This document shows, piece by piece, positions 1 to 8,776 of a stretch of 64,000 nt of DNA. Origin of the DNA: Aromatoleum buckelii. GTDB taxonomy: Bacteria; Pseudomonadota; Gammaproteobacteria; Burkholderiales; Rhodocyclaceae. The first letter of the stretch is position 1. Each line of letters begins with the position of its first letter. Location of the stretch: contig NZ_WTVH02000010.1 in NCBI RefSeq assembly GCF_012910785.2, positions 930,001 through 994,000 of the forward strand, in the 5' to 3' direction. A program made the position numbers and the translations under genes. The notes below the pieces were generated by a model. It was not told the DNA's origin. It saw only the letters and a list, made by a program, of their open reading frames with translations, and did not search any database.

Positions 1-255
1 TACGATTCGCCCGACTCCGCGCGTAAGGATGGCGAATGCACGGTATTCGGCGACCTGCTGCTTCGGCGCGCAGCGCGACGGTGAGCCGGCCGGCGTCGAG
101 CGGGAACCCGGAATCATGTCCGGCCGGGTCGCGAAAAAACGTTCAAGTCGTTGCACTGTTCCGTGGTCCGTTCCTACGGAACGGAGCGTGACGGCAACCC
201 GTAGCACGGTGAGCAGGGAACAAGTGTGGGCACCGCGTCCAGCGACCCCAAAAGC
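1..255. other. Intergenic, no gene recognised
   Basis: No reading frame in this stretch gives a protein that I recognise and none has a convincing ribosome binding site. It lies downstream of the minus-strand initiator tRNA and its terminator. A gene truncated by the window edge cannot be excluded. Confidence 0.4.
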
Positions 256-289
256 AAAAAACCCAGCCACCGTGAGTGATTGGGTTTTC
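256..289 (-). terminator. Terminator of initiator tRNA gene
   Basis: Read on the minus strand, AAAACCCAATCACTC is followed by GGCTGGGTTTTTTGC. The complementary arms CCCA and TGGG, extended by A/T pairs, form a hairpin ending in a six-T run directly downstream of the tRNA 3' end. Confidence 0.75.
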
Positions 290-298
290 TGTACTTTT

Positions 299-376
<78 letters not shown>

Positions 377-389
377 TCGGAGAAACAGA

Positions 390-418
390 ACTATAGTCGA
401 CATCACGGATGCCGTCAA
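390..418 (-). promoter_or_regulatory. Sigma70 promoter of tRNA-fMet
   Basis: On the minus strand TTGACG (413-418) and TATAGT (390-395) are separated by exactly 17 bp. Transcription would start near 383, a few bases before the mature 5' end at 376. Confidence 0.8.
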
Positions 419-606
419 TGAATGTTGCCGAAAAATGTCGAGACAGGCGGGGCGCCGGCTACAAGGAACGGGCGGGCGACGCTATGCTGTCGGCCGGCCG
501 GATTTGTGCGCGAGCTGTGTTTTCGGGAATCCCGGCATTCCTCCGTCACAGGCTCAGCCGCTGCCCGATCCCGGACCTGTTTGAGATTTCAAGGAATCTA
601 CCCCCC

Positions 607-1389
607 ATGGCAATGACGAGGTCGCTCGAAGTGAAAGGCCAGCTGGTGGCCGGTGGCAAGGAGCCGTTGATCTGCGCGCCGCTCGTCGGCAGGGACGAAG
701 CGGCGGTGCTGCACGAGCTGGAAGTGATCGTCGCGAAGCGGCCGGATCTCCTCGAGTGGCGAGTGGATTTCTATTCCGGGATTTCCGACGTCGGCCGTGT
801 CGTCGAACTCACGAAGGAGATCCGCACGCGTTCGGCCGGCATTCCGGTCATTTTCACGCGCCGCTCGACCCGCGAAGGCGGTGAGCCGATCGACCTCTGT
901 GAGGACGAAGTGCTGTCGATGTACCGGGAGGTCGCGCGTTCGGGCGCGGTCGACTTCCTCGACTACGAGTTGAGTAGCGAGCCGGAGCATTTCGAGCAGG
1001 CCGTCGCGCTCGCCCGCGAGACCGGCACGAAGCTCATCGCGTCTTTTCACGATTTCGAAAAGACGCCGCCGGCCGACGCGATCGTCGCGAAGCTCGTGGG
1101 GATGGAGAAAGCGGGGGCCGACATCGCGAAGATCGCGGTGATGCCGCAGGGGCTCGAGGACGTGCTGACGCTGCTGCAGGCGACCCTGGAAGCGCAGAAG
1201 ACGATTTCGCTTCCGGTCATCAGCATGTCGATGGGCGCTTATGGTTCGCTGAGCCGCCTGTTCGGCTGGGTGTTCGGCTCGTCGGTAAGCTTCGCCGTCG
1301 GCCAGCAAGCTTCCGCGCCGGGACAGGTGCCGATCGAGGACCTGAGGACGGTGCTCGAAGTCCTGCAGCGCTCGCTCAAGGGCGGATAA
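607..1389 (+). CDS. aroD: 3-dehydroquinate dehydratase, type I
   Basis: This enzyme dehydrates 3-dehydroquinate to 3-dehydroshikimate in the cytoplasmic shikimate pathway through a Schiff base. From the ATG at 607 the protein is 260 aa, the usual size of the type I TIM-barrel family. The substrate-pocket motif LEWRVDFY (about 49-56), the catalytic His148 in SFHDF and the Schiff-base Lys175 in DIAKIAVMP are visible, and the C-terminal GSSVSFAVGQQASAPGQ is typical. The frame is open upstream to 409, but the 607 start matches the family N-terminus and has AAGGA about 11 nt before it. It converges on panE, with a hairpin between the two genes. Confidence 0.95.
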   Translation: MAMTRSLEVKGQLVAGGKEPLICAPLVGRDEAAVLHELEVIVAKRPDLLEWRVDFYSGISDVGRVVELTKEIRTRSAGIPVIFTRRSTREGGEPIDLCEDEVLSMYREVARSGAVDFLDYELSSEPEHFEQAVALARETGTKLIASFHDFEKTPPADAIVAKLVGMEKAGADIAKIAVMPQGLEDVLTLLQATLEAQKTISLPVISMSMGAYGSLSRLFGWVFGSSVSFAVGQQASAPGQVPIEDLRTVLEVLQRSLKGG

Positions 1390-1396
1390 GTCCGGC

Positions 1397-1419
1397 CGCG
1401 CGGAGCGGCTTTCCGCGCG
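1397..1419. terminator. Hairpin between convergent aroD and panE
   Basis: CGCGCGGA (1397-1404) and TCCGCGCG (1412-1419) form a perfect 8-bp stem with a 7-nt loop, 8 bp after the aroD stop codon. There is no long T run, so terminator function is inferred from its position between convergent genes. Confidence 0.4.
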
Positions 1420-1446
1420 TACCGGCTAGGATGGCCTGCCGGATTT

Positions 1447-2343
1447 TCAGCCGGCCTGCCGCGCTTCGAGCAGCTTGACCAGGCTGTGCAGGACGCGGTT
1501 GACGGGCGTCGCAATGCCGAAGGCTTCGCCCTTGCGCAGCACGTAGCCGTTGAGGTAGTCGATCTCGCTGCGCTTGCCGCGTGCGAGATCCTGCGCAGTG
1601 GAGGAGAACTGCGTCGGCATCGTGCGCGCGATATGCTGCACTGCGTCCCAGGGGTCTCCCGGCACTTTCACGCCTTCAGCCTGCGCGACGGCGAGGCACT
1701 CCCGCACGACGTCGCGCATCACGTCTTCGACTCCTTCGCCGCGCACGAGGCGACCGTAAGGCAGTTGCGTGATCGCGGACAGCGCGTTGTAGGCGCAGTT
1801 GAGGATCAGCTTGGCCCACAGCGCGCCCATGACGTTGTCCGAGATCTGCACCGGCACGGCGGCTTCGGCGAACAGCTTGGCCAGCGCTTCGCTCGAGGCC
1901 GACGGGCCGATCACCAGTTCGCCACGTCCATGGTGTTTGACGTGGCCCGGAGCGGCCATTTCGGTCGCGACATAGACGACTGCCGGTGCCACCTCGCGTC
2001 CGAGCAGCGCCTGCAGCCGCGATGCGTTGTCGACGCCGTTTTGCAGGCTCAGCAGCAGTGCGGCGGGTGCAAGATGCGGCGCCATTTGCGCCGCTGCATC
2101 GGCGGTATCCGTCGACTTCACGCAACACAGCACGAGTTGCGCTCCCCGCACGGCTGCCGGATCGGTGCTCGCCCGCATCGGCACATGGGCCTGGAAAGTC
2201 TGCGTATCGAGGAACAGCCCGTCGCGCTGCACTGCCTCGACATGCGGCGCCCGCCCGATCAGGACCACGTCGTGACCTGCGCGGGCGAGCATCCCGCCGT
2301 AGTAGCAGCCGACCGCGCCGGCACCCATCACTGCAATATCCAT
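1447..2343 (-). CDS. panE: 2-dehydropantoate 2-reductase
   Basis: This NADPH-dependent enzyme reduces ketopantoate to pantoate for pantothenate and CoA synthesis. The 298-aa protein opens with the dinucleotide-binding motif MDIAVMGAGAVGCYYGG, followed by a Rossmann domain (about 1-165). The ApbA C-terminal helical domain carries the signature WAKLILNCAYNALSAI. Length and motifs fit the ApbA/PanE family throughout. Family members can also act on other 2-oxo acids, so the exact substrate is inferred. It is the last gene before convergent aroD and stands alone. Confidence 0.9.
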   Translation of the reverse strand: MDIAVMGAGAVGCYYGGMLARAGHDVVLIGRAPHVEAVQRDGLFLDTQTFQAHVPMRASTDPAAVRGAQLVLCCVKSTDTADAAAQMAPHLAPAALLLSLQNGVDNASRLQALLGREVAPAVVYVATEMAAPGHVKHHGRGELVIGPSASSEALAKLFAEAAVPVQISDNVMGALWAKLILNCAYNALSAITQLPYGRLVRGEGVEDVMRDVVRECLAVAQAEGVKVPGDPWDAVQHIARTMPTQFSSTAQDLARGKRSEIDYLNGYVLRKGEAFGIATPVNRVLHSLVKLLEARQAG

Positions 2344-2567
2344 CCTGCTCGCTCCAAAGTCGCGCCTCGAACTGCGAGGCGGGTCTCATCATTCATGATT
2401 GTCGTAGGCGCTCATGGTAACGCCGTCGCGCGCGAGAGGAGATTCGGGCGGGCGAGCTCCTTGCTCCGGAGAAGCAAGTCGATCGCCGGTCGTGCCCGGG
2501 GTATTTGAATCGCCTCGCTTGCCGCGCGACAATGACTCGACACGGTCATTTCGCGGGAGCAGTCGAG

Positions 2568-2930
2568 ATGAGCAAGCCGGATCACGAGCGGCTCGACCGG
2601 CTCGTCGCCGAAGCGCGACGCGCCCGGGAGCAGCGCGAGCAAGGGTATCGGGAGCGGGCGCTCAAGATCTACCCGTGGATCTGCGGCCGTTGCGCACGCG
2701 AATTCACGCGCGAGAACGTGCACCAGCTCACTGTGCATCACCGCGATCACAACCACGACCACAATCCGCCCGACGGCAGCAACTGGGAACTGCTCTGCGT
2801 GTATTGCCACGACGCCGAACATTCGCGAGTTCTCGATTGCGCAGGGCGCAGCGCCGGGGGCGAGGAACTTTCCCCCGCCACGCATCAGCCGTTCGCGGAT
2901 CTGAAATCGCGGCTGAAAGGGGGTACATAG
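2568..2930 (+). CDS. HNH nuclease family protein (YajD-like)
   Basis: A 120-aa basic protein starting MSKPDHERLDRLVAEARRAR. An N-terminal charged helix is followed by a zinc-finger-like HNH fold: CGRC near residue 43, the HHRDHNHD histidine cluster, then NWELLCVYCHDAEH. The cysteine pairs and the central HH fit the small HNH endonuclease family that includes E. coli YajD. No phage or restriction genes are adjacent, so a housekeeping nucleic-acid role is more likely than mobility, but the function is unproven. The ATG at 2568 is preferred over the open frame from 2505 because the family homology begins there. Confidence 0.8.
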   Translation: MSKPDHERLDRLVAEARRAREQREQGYRERALKIYPWICGRCAREFTRENVHQLTVHHRDHNHDHNPPDGSNWELLCVYCHDAEHSRVLDCAGRSAGGEELSPATHQPFADLKSRLKGGT

Positions 2931-3004
2931 CGCAGTCACACGAGGCGCAACGCGTCGGCTGGCGCAGCCCGGGCTCGCACGAGGCGAAAGTGCTCTTTCG
3001 AACG

Positions 3005-3784
3005 ATGCTGCGGCTCGTCATTGCCTCTCTGATCATGATTGCCGGGGTCACCATGTTCCAGGACCGTTGGCTTTATTTCCCCGACACGGCCACGCTGGGT
3101 GAGGTCGTGTCCGACCGGCTGCGCGCGTGGCCGACGCCTGAGGACTTTCGCGGCCTCATCGCCGAGCCCGCGGGCGCCGCGCGCGCCACGGCAATCGTCT
3201 TTCACGGCAACGCCGGACATGCCGGCCATCGGAACTTCTACGCGGCCGTGCTCGCGAGGCTGGGGTTGCGCGTGATCCTGGCCGAGTATCCGGGTTACGG
3301 TCCGCGTGGCGGCAGGGTAGGCGAACAGAATCTGGTCGCCGATGCCGAACATACCGTCGCGCTCGCCCATCGCCTGCACGGCGGGCCGCTGCTGCTCATC
3401 GGCGAATCACTCGGCGCCGGCGTCGCGGCGGCGACGAGCGCGAGTCAGCGCGACAGGATTGCCGGGTTGCTGCTCATCACGCCTTGGGACCGACTCGAGA
3501 ACGTCGCGACGTTCCACTATCCGTGGCTGCCCGTGCAATGGCTGCTGCACGACCGATACGACAACGTCGCCCATCTGGCGTCGTTCGACCGCCCGGTGCT
3601 GGTCGTCGTCGCAGAGCAGGACAGCATTGTCCCCGCCCGCTTCGGCGCCGCCCTTTATCGGGCGCTCGGGGACCCCAAGCGGCTGGCGGTGGTGGAGGGC
3701 GCGGAACACAACGACTGGGTCGATCACGTGGATGAGCATTGGTGGCGCGACGCGATCTCGTTCCTGCTCGAGGAATCGCGGTGA
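3005..3784 (+). CDS. Membrane-anchored alpha/beta hydrolase
   Basis: A 259-aa serine hydrolase of the BEM46/YfhR-like type. An N-terminal hydrophobic segment (about 2-16) probably anchors it to the membrane. The oxyanion region HGNAGHAGHR, the nucleophile elbow GESLGAG, the acid in VVVAEQDSIVP and the catalytic His in VEGAEHNDW occur in the correct order. The substrate cannot be told from sequence. The frame is open upstream to 2414, but the sequence before 3005 is Arg-rich, overlaps the HNH gene and looks non-coding. Confidence 0.82.
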   Translation: MLRLVIASLIMIAGVTMFQDRWLYFPDTATLGEVVSDRLRAWPTPEDFRGLIAEPAGAARATAIVFHGNAGHAGHRNFYAAVLARLGLRVILAEYPGYGPRGGRVGEQNLVADAEHTVALAHRLHGGPLLLIGESLGAGVAAATSASQRDRIAGLLLITPWDRLENVATFHYPWLPVQWLLHDRYDNVAHLASFDRPVLVVVAEQDSIVPARFGAALYRALGDPKRLAVVEGAEHNDWVDHVDEHWWRDAISFLLEESR

Positions 3785-3827
3785 TCGACTCGGGATGTGC
3801 CGGGCGAGTGCCGCGGTCCGCTTCAGG

Positions 3828-4370
3828 TCAATCCCCGTTATCGGGGTGATCGGAATCCAGATCCGAGCTGCTTGAATCCGGCAGCAGGGTTTCGAGCCAC
3901 GCGTTCGCGCTGGTCGTCGTCAGCTTGAACCCGGCCTCCACGCGCAGCGCGGCCAGTTCCTCGCCGGTGGCATCAAACGCCGCGAGCAATGCGTGCGGAT
4001 CGAATTCGCCGGGGACGATGTCGAGCGTGACGCTGATCCGCCCGGAAGGCGTGTTCACCGTGACCTTCTTGTGGAACATCGCGTGCCGTTGCTGCTCGTG
4101 GCGGCGCAGGACCTCCGAAGCGGTCTTGACGAGCGTGTTGAACGCGTTGACGTCGAGCGGCTTCGGGTTCTTCTTGTCGCGCCCCATTGTCCACGGCCCG
4201 ACCAGGGCTGGCTCGGGTTCGCCGTCCATGATCATCTCGACCGCCCATCCTTCGTCGTCTTCGTTCTTGATGACGCGCGCAGTCCATCCGTCGTCACGCC
4301 ACAGCCGTGCTTCCTTGACCGAAGGCGGCGAGTCGTCCTCGGCCTCGTCGTTGAGTGCATTCGATGTCAT
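3828..4370 (-). CDS. Conserved hypothetical protein
   Basis: A 180-aa soluble acidic protein with no domain that I recognise. The N-terminus is acidic and disordered-looking, the middle holds RLWRDDGWTARVIKNEDDEGWAVEMI and a segment predicted to be beta-rich (KVTVNTPSGRISVTLDIVPGEFDP), and the tail is rich in Ser and Asp. It lies 55 bp upstream of the P-type ATPase start on the other side of that gene's 3' end and is transcribed towards the hydrolase. Codon use is like that of the neighbours, which supports a real gene. Confidence 0.6.
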   Translation of the reverse strand: MTSNALNDEAEDDSPPSVKEARLWRDDGWTARVIKNEDDEGWAVEMIMDGEPEPALVGPWTMGRDKKNPKPLDVNAFNTLVKTASEVLRRHEQQRHAMFHKKVTVNTPSGRISVTLDIVPGEFDPHALLAAFDATGEELAALRVEAGFKLTTTSANAWLETLLPDSSSSDLDSDHPDNGD

Positions 4371-4425
4371 GCGTCGATTTTACGTCCTGCGGTGCTTGGA
4401 CGCGCGGTTCCCGCGGTCGCTTCGC

Positions 4426-7161
4426 TCAAGCCGGTCCTTCGGCCGCAGCCAGCCGTGCCCGCCGCATCACCAATTTCTCCAACTCCGCGATGCAGAACAC
4501 CAGGAGCCCGGCGGCGACGACTTTGAGCCATTCGATCACCGACAGGTCCGCGGACCCGAAGACCGCCTGCATCGCCGGAGCGTGCGTGAATGCCAGCTGC
4601 AGCGGGATGCACGCGGCGATGGCCGCCAACACGTAGCGGTTGCCGGTCAGTCCTTCGCGATTGGTCACCGGCGCAAAAATGTAGCGGCTGTTGACGAGGT
4701 AGAACATTTCGGCGACCACCACCGCGTTGACCGCCATGGTGCGGGCGATTTCGAGGCTCGTGCCGTGTGCCAGTTCCCACAGGAACAGGCCGAGTGCGCC
4801 GGTCATCATCAGGAACGAGACCATCACGACGCGCCAGATGAAGAAGCCGGAGAGCAGCGCCTCGCGGGGCGGACGGGGCATGCGCGCCATGATGTTCGGC
4901 TCCGACGGTTCGAAAGCCAGCGCAAGGCCCAGCGTGCTGGAGGTGACGAGGTTGATCCACAGCACCTGCGCCGGGGTCAGCGGCAGGGTCAGCTCGAACA
5001 GGATCGCGGCGATCACGACCAGCGCCTCGCCGCCGTTGGTTGGCAGCATGAACAGGATGAACTTCTTGAGGTTGTCGTAGACCGCGCGGCCTTCGCGCAC
5101 CGCTGCGGCGATCGTCGCGAAGTTGTCGTCGGCGAGCACCATGTCGGCCGCTTCCTTGGCCGCCTCGGTGCCTTTCATGCCCATCGCGACGCCGACGTCG
5201 GCGCGCTTGAGCGCCGGAGCGTCGTTCACCCCGTCGCCCGTCATGGCGACTACCTGGCCGTCGTTCTGCAGTGCCTGCACCAGGCGCAGCTTGTGCTCCG
5301 GGCTCGCACGGGCAAAAACATCCACCTCCATCGCCACGCGGCGCAGGGCAGCGTCGTCCATGATCGCGACCTCGGCGCCGGTGACCGCCGGCTTGCCAAT
5401 GCCGATCGCAAGCTGCGCGCCGATCGCGCGGGCGGTTTCGGCATGGTCGCCCGTGATCATCTTGACGCGGATGCCGGCGCGGTGGCATTCGCCGACGGCA
5501 TGGATCGCCTCTTCGCGCGGGGGGTCGATGATGCCGACCAGCGCGAGCAGCGTGTAGCCGTCCTCCACGTCGGCAAAACGCAGGTGGTCTTCCGCGGGAG
5601 CGGCGCGCTTGCAAGCGAGGCCGAGCAGGCGCAGCCCCTGGGCAGCAGTGTCGGTTGCCATGCGGCGCCAGTAATCGGCGTCCAGCGGGCGCTCGCCGTC
5701 GTGACCGAGCTGCTGCGCGCAGATGTCGAGGATGCGTTCCGGTGCTCCCTTGACGAAAATCCACGGGTCGCCGTCGGCGTCGCGGTGGTAGGTGGCCATG
5801 AAGCGGTGCTGGGATTCGAACGGGATGCTGTCGCGGCGCGGCCACTCGGAATCCGCGACGTTCCGCGTGAAGCCGGCCTTGTCGCCGAGAACCAGCAGCG
5901 CGCCTTCGGTGGGATCCCCTTCGACCCGCCACAGGCCGTCGTCTTCGCGCAGATGCGCGTCGTTGCACAGCACGGCGGCGCGGATCGCCAAAGACAGCGC
6001 CGGATAGCGGTCGGTGTCGATGATGTGCCCGTCGACGCTGAAATCGCCGACCGGCGCATAGCCGACGCCCCCGACGTCGAACACGTGGCCCGCGCACACG
6101 ACGCGCTGCACGGTCATTTCGTTGCGCGTCAGCGTGCCGGTCTTGTCCGAACAGATCACCGTGACCGAGCCCAGCGTTTCGACCGCGGGCAGGCGCCGGA
6201 CAATCGCGTTGCGCCGCGCCATGCGCTGCACACCGAGTGCGAGCGTGACGGTCATGATCGCCGGCAGTCCCTCGGGAATCGCCGACGCGGCGAGCGCCAC
6301 GACCATCATGAACATTTCCGAAGCGGGATGACCGCGCCCCAGCGTACCGAGCAGGAACGTCGCCGCCGCGAGGGCGAGAATCGCGATCGCCAGGATGCGG
6401 CCGAAACGGTCGATCTGGCGCAACAACGGGGTGCTCAGGGCCTGGATGCCGGTAAGCAGCTCATTGATCTTGCCCAGTTCGGTCGCCCCGCCCGTGCCGA
6501 CGACGATGCCTTTGGCCTGGCCATAGACGACCAGCGTGCCCGAATAGGCCATGCCGTAGCGATCGCCGAGCGGCGCATCCGCCGCCACCGCTTGCGTCCC
6601 TTTTTCGACGGGCAGCGATTCGCCGGTCAGCGCCGCTTCTTCGACGCGCAGCTCATGCACCGAAACCAGGCGCAGGTCGGCCGGAACGCGATCGCCGGAA
6701 CCGAGCAGCACGAGGTCGCCCGGCACGAGATCGGCCGCGTCGATTTCGCGTCGGTGGCCATCGCGGACCACTGTGGCATGGGGGGACAGCATCGCCCGGA
6801 TGGCGTCGAGCGCGGCTTCGGCCTTGCCTTCCTGGATGAAGCCGATGATCGCGTTGATCACGACGGCCGCGAGCAGCACGCCGGTATCGACCCAATGGCC
6901 GAGCAGGGCGGTGATCACTGCCGCGCCCATCATCACGTAGAGAAGGATGTTGTGGAACTGCATCAGCAGACGCAGCAGCGGGCCGCGGCGCTTCGGCGGG
7001 GCGAGCCGGTTCGGCCCGTATTGCGCGAGCCGGCGCCGGGCTTGGGCTTCCGGCAGTCCGCCGTGCGGTGTCTGCAGATGATGTCGGATTTCGTCCGGGT
7101 CGAGCGTGTGCCACTGTTCAGGCGCGCGTTCGAAGGACTCGGCCGTTGACCGGTCGTTCAT
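4426..7161 (-). CDS. P-type cation ATPase, SERCA/PMCA-like (P2)
   Basis: A 911-aa inner-membrane ATP-driven cation pump. In order it shows the cation ATPase N-terminal domain (WHTLDPDEIRHHLQ), the actuator motif LTGESLPVEKG, the transmembrane ion-site motif PEGLPA, the phosphorylation site CSDKTGTLTRNE, the hinge TGDGVNDAPALK, and a C-terminal group of about six transmembrane helices. PEGLPA together with this length points to the P2 group (calcium or related divalent or monovalent ions), not the heavy-metal P1B group, because no CPC is present. The start at 7161 is chosen because upstream in-frame sequence lacks family homology. It is divergent from the universal stress protein gene. Confidence 0.88.
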   Translation of the reverse strand: MNDRSTAESFERAPEQWHTLDPDEIRHHLQTPHGGLPEAQARRRLAQYGPNRLAPPKRRGPLLRLLMQFHNILLYVMMGAAVITALLGHWVDTGVLLAAVVINAIIGFIQEGKAEAALDAIRAMLSPHATVVRDGHRREIDAADLVPGDLVLLGSGDRVPADLRLVSVHELRVEEAALTGESLPVEKGTQAVAADAPLGDRYGMAYSGTLVVYGQAKGIVVGTGGATELGKINELLTGIQALSTPLLRQIDRFGRILAIAILALAAATFLLGTLGRGHPASEMFMMVVALAASAIPEGLPAIMTVTLALGVQRMARRNAIVRRLPAVETLGSVTVICSDKTGTLTRNEMTVQRVVCAGHVFDVGGVGYAPVGDFSVDGHIIDTDRYPALSLAIRAAVLCNDAHLREDDGLWRVEGDPTEGALLVLGDKAGFTRNVADSEWPRRDSIPFESQHRFMATYHRDADGDPWIFVKGAPERILDICAQQLGHDGERPLDADYWRRMATDTAAQGLRLLGLACKRAAPAEDHLRFADVEDGYTLLALVGIIDPPREEAIHAVGECHRAGIRVKMITGDHAETARAIGAQLAIGIGKPAVTGAEVAIMDDAALRRVAMEVDVFARASPEHKLRLVQALQNDGQVVAMTGDGVNDAPALKRADVGVAMGMKGTEAAKEAADMVLADDNFATIAAAVREGRAVYDNLKKFILFMLPTNGGEALVVIAAILFELTLPLTPAQVLWINLVTSSTLGLALAFEPSEPNIMARMPRPPREALLSGFFIWRVVMVSFLMMTGALGLFLWELAHGTSLEIARTMAVNAVVVAEMFYLVNSRYIFAPVTNREGLTGNRYVLAAIAACIPLQLAFTHAPAMQAVFGSADLSVIEWLKVVAAGLLVFCIAELEKLVMRRARLAAAEGPA

Positions 7162-7396
7162 CGGACCGACGCGGCGTGCGGAGCGGGAACGTCCCGCTTG
7201 CCCGTCGTTGGTAGGTTGTCCGGGCGAACCTGGGTCATCGGGACTCCTTCGTGCCGGCCTAAGGTAATATCGTGGCCATGTATTGACGCACTGCAGCGAA
7301 CGCCGGGAAATTCTACCGAGCGATCTGTCCCATGTCGAACGCAACGCCCGTTATGCTCGCGGTATTGCATCTCTTGCCGAATGGAGGGCTGCGGCC

Positions 7397-8281
7397 ATGA
7401 ATCCCATCAAGCGGCTGCTAGTCGCAACCGATCTTTCCGCTCCGGCGCGTCACGCCGCCGACCGCGCCGCCCTCGTGGCCCGCGAAGTGGGCGCGAGCCT
7501 TGACCTGTTCCACGTCGCAAATGTTACGGCGGTGGAAAAGCTCCGCCTCCTCATCGCCGACGTCCCGGCCGAAACCGGACAGCGGGTGCTCGATGCTGCA
7601 CTGGAAGAAATGCGCGCGCTGGCGGCGAATATGCTGAAGCAGCATGGCATAGCAGCAGGGGTCCAGGTCGCGTCCGGTCCGGTGCTGGCGGAAATCGTCG
7701 GCCACGCCGACACGATATCCGCCGATCTCCTCGTGCTCGGGGCAGGCGGCAGCAGTTTCATGCGACATCTGTTAGTCGGCTCCACCGCCGAGCGGATGGT
7801 GCGCAAGACGCGCTGGCCGATGCTCATCGCCAAGCAAGCTCCCCACGAGCCTTACCGGACACTGCTCGTGCCCGTCGACTTTTCGTCGTTTTCGTTGCGG
7901 GCGCTGCGCAACGCCCAAGCCATCGCGCCCCGGGCGGACGTCGTGTTACTGCATGCGTTCGAGGTGCCTTTCGAGAGCAAGCTGCGATTCGCGGGTATCG
8001 AAGACGAACTGCTTGCCCGTTATCGCATCGCCGCCCGGCAGGAGGCGCTGGCGAAACTGCGCGAGCTGCGTGACGAAGCGGGGTTGCCGCTCGAGCGCAC
8101 GCGCCTGATCGTCGTCCACGGCGACGCGTCGCGGAACATCATCGAACAGGAGCAGGAGCAGGATTGCGACCTGATCGTGATGGGGAAGCACGGCGAAAGC
8201 ATGCTGGAGGACTTGCTGCTCGGGAGTGTCACCAAGCACGTGCTGACCGAGTCCCAGGGGGACGTGCTGGTGTCCGTCTGA
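7397..8281 (+). CDS. Tandem universal stress protein
   Basis: A 294-aa cytoplasmic protein made of two UspA domains (about 1-145 and 150-294). Each carries the ATP-binding signature: GAGG followed by GST in domain one, and GKHG followed by GS in domain two. The first domain begins MNPIKRLLVATDLS, a classic Usp strand. The gene is divergent from a cation ATPase, an arrangement that suggests shared stress control, though no operator is obvious in the 235-bp gap. Just downstream lies an IS21-like remnant. Confidence 0.88.
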   Translation: MNPIKRLLVATDLSAPARHAADRAALVAREVGASLDLFHVANVTAVEKLRLLIADVPAETGQRVLDAALEEMRALAANMLKQHGIAAGVQVASGPVLAEIVGHADTISADLLVLGAGGSSFMRHLLVGSTAERMVRKTRWPMLIAKQAPHEPYRTLLVPVDFSSFSLRALRNAQAIAPRADVVLLHAFEVPFESKLRFAGIEDELLARYRIAARQEALAKLRELRDEAGLPLERTRLIVVHGDASRNIIEQEQEQDCDLIVMGKHGESMLEDLLLGSVTKHVLTESQGDVLVSV

Positions 8282-8319
8282 AGCACGGCTTGCAGGGATG
8301 AAGCGGCGGAGAGTGCCCG

Positions 8320-8690
8320 CACCTCCGGCATGCTCCAGTCACTGCCGATCCGCTCGAGCTTGAGCTGCGTGCATAGCGCACCGATCCGTTCGTGCTGAAG
8401 GTTCATGCCGTCTCCCCGAGCAGCGCGTCGTAGACCGACAGCGGATGCTGCAGACTCTCGCGCGGCAGAACCCTGCGAGAAGGCGCGGCGGGCGGGGTGA
8501 GCGCGGTCGACACCGGTAGCGACGAGAGCGCGGCGCGCTTGTGAGCTTGCAGATAGACCTTCAGCTGCGTCAGCCCCCCTTCCTAGCCGCGCTCGCGGAT
8601 CTCGCGCCACAACACCACTGCTGGAATCCAACGTGGGCGTGCGGCCTCGATCCGTTCGACGGTGGCACGGCCGCTCGCTTGGGCCATGAC
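8320..8690 (-). mobile_element. IS21-family remnant (deleted istA, truncated istB)
   Basis: On the minus strand one frame reads an IstA-like VLWREIRERG followed by an in-frame TAG near 8596, then GGLTQLKVYLQAHK, and jumps to the IstA C-terminal end LQHPLSVYDALLGETA, stopping at 8403. The stop overlaps the ATG of an istB fragment (8404-8406) beginning MNLQHERIGALC, which loses similarity after about 25 residues. IstA is normally about 500 aa, so most of its middle is gone. The istA-istB overlap is characteristic of IS21. No terminal repeats were identified, so the ends are approximate. Confidence 0.75.
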
Positions 8691-8776
8691 GCGACGAGTG
8701 GCCGCTTACGGGACCGATGCTCACAGGGCGGCACATCGGCTATATTCCCGAATTATCAGTGGAGGGGTGAGCGACC

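Noticed and set aside
3925-7149. Plus-strand open frame of 1074 codons
   Set aside because: It is antisense to the P-type ATPase and the hypothetical gene and is rich in His, Arg, Asp and Gln, which is typical of the shadow of a GC-rich gene.
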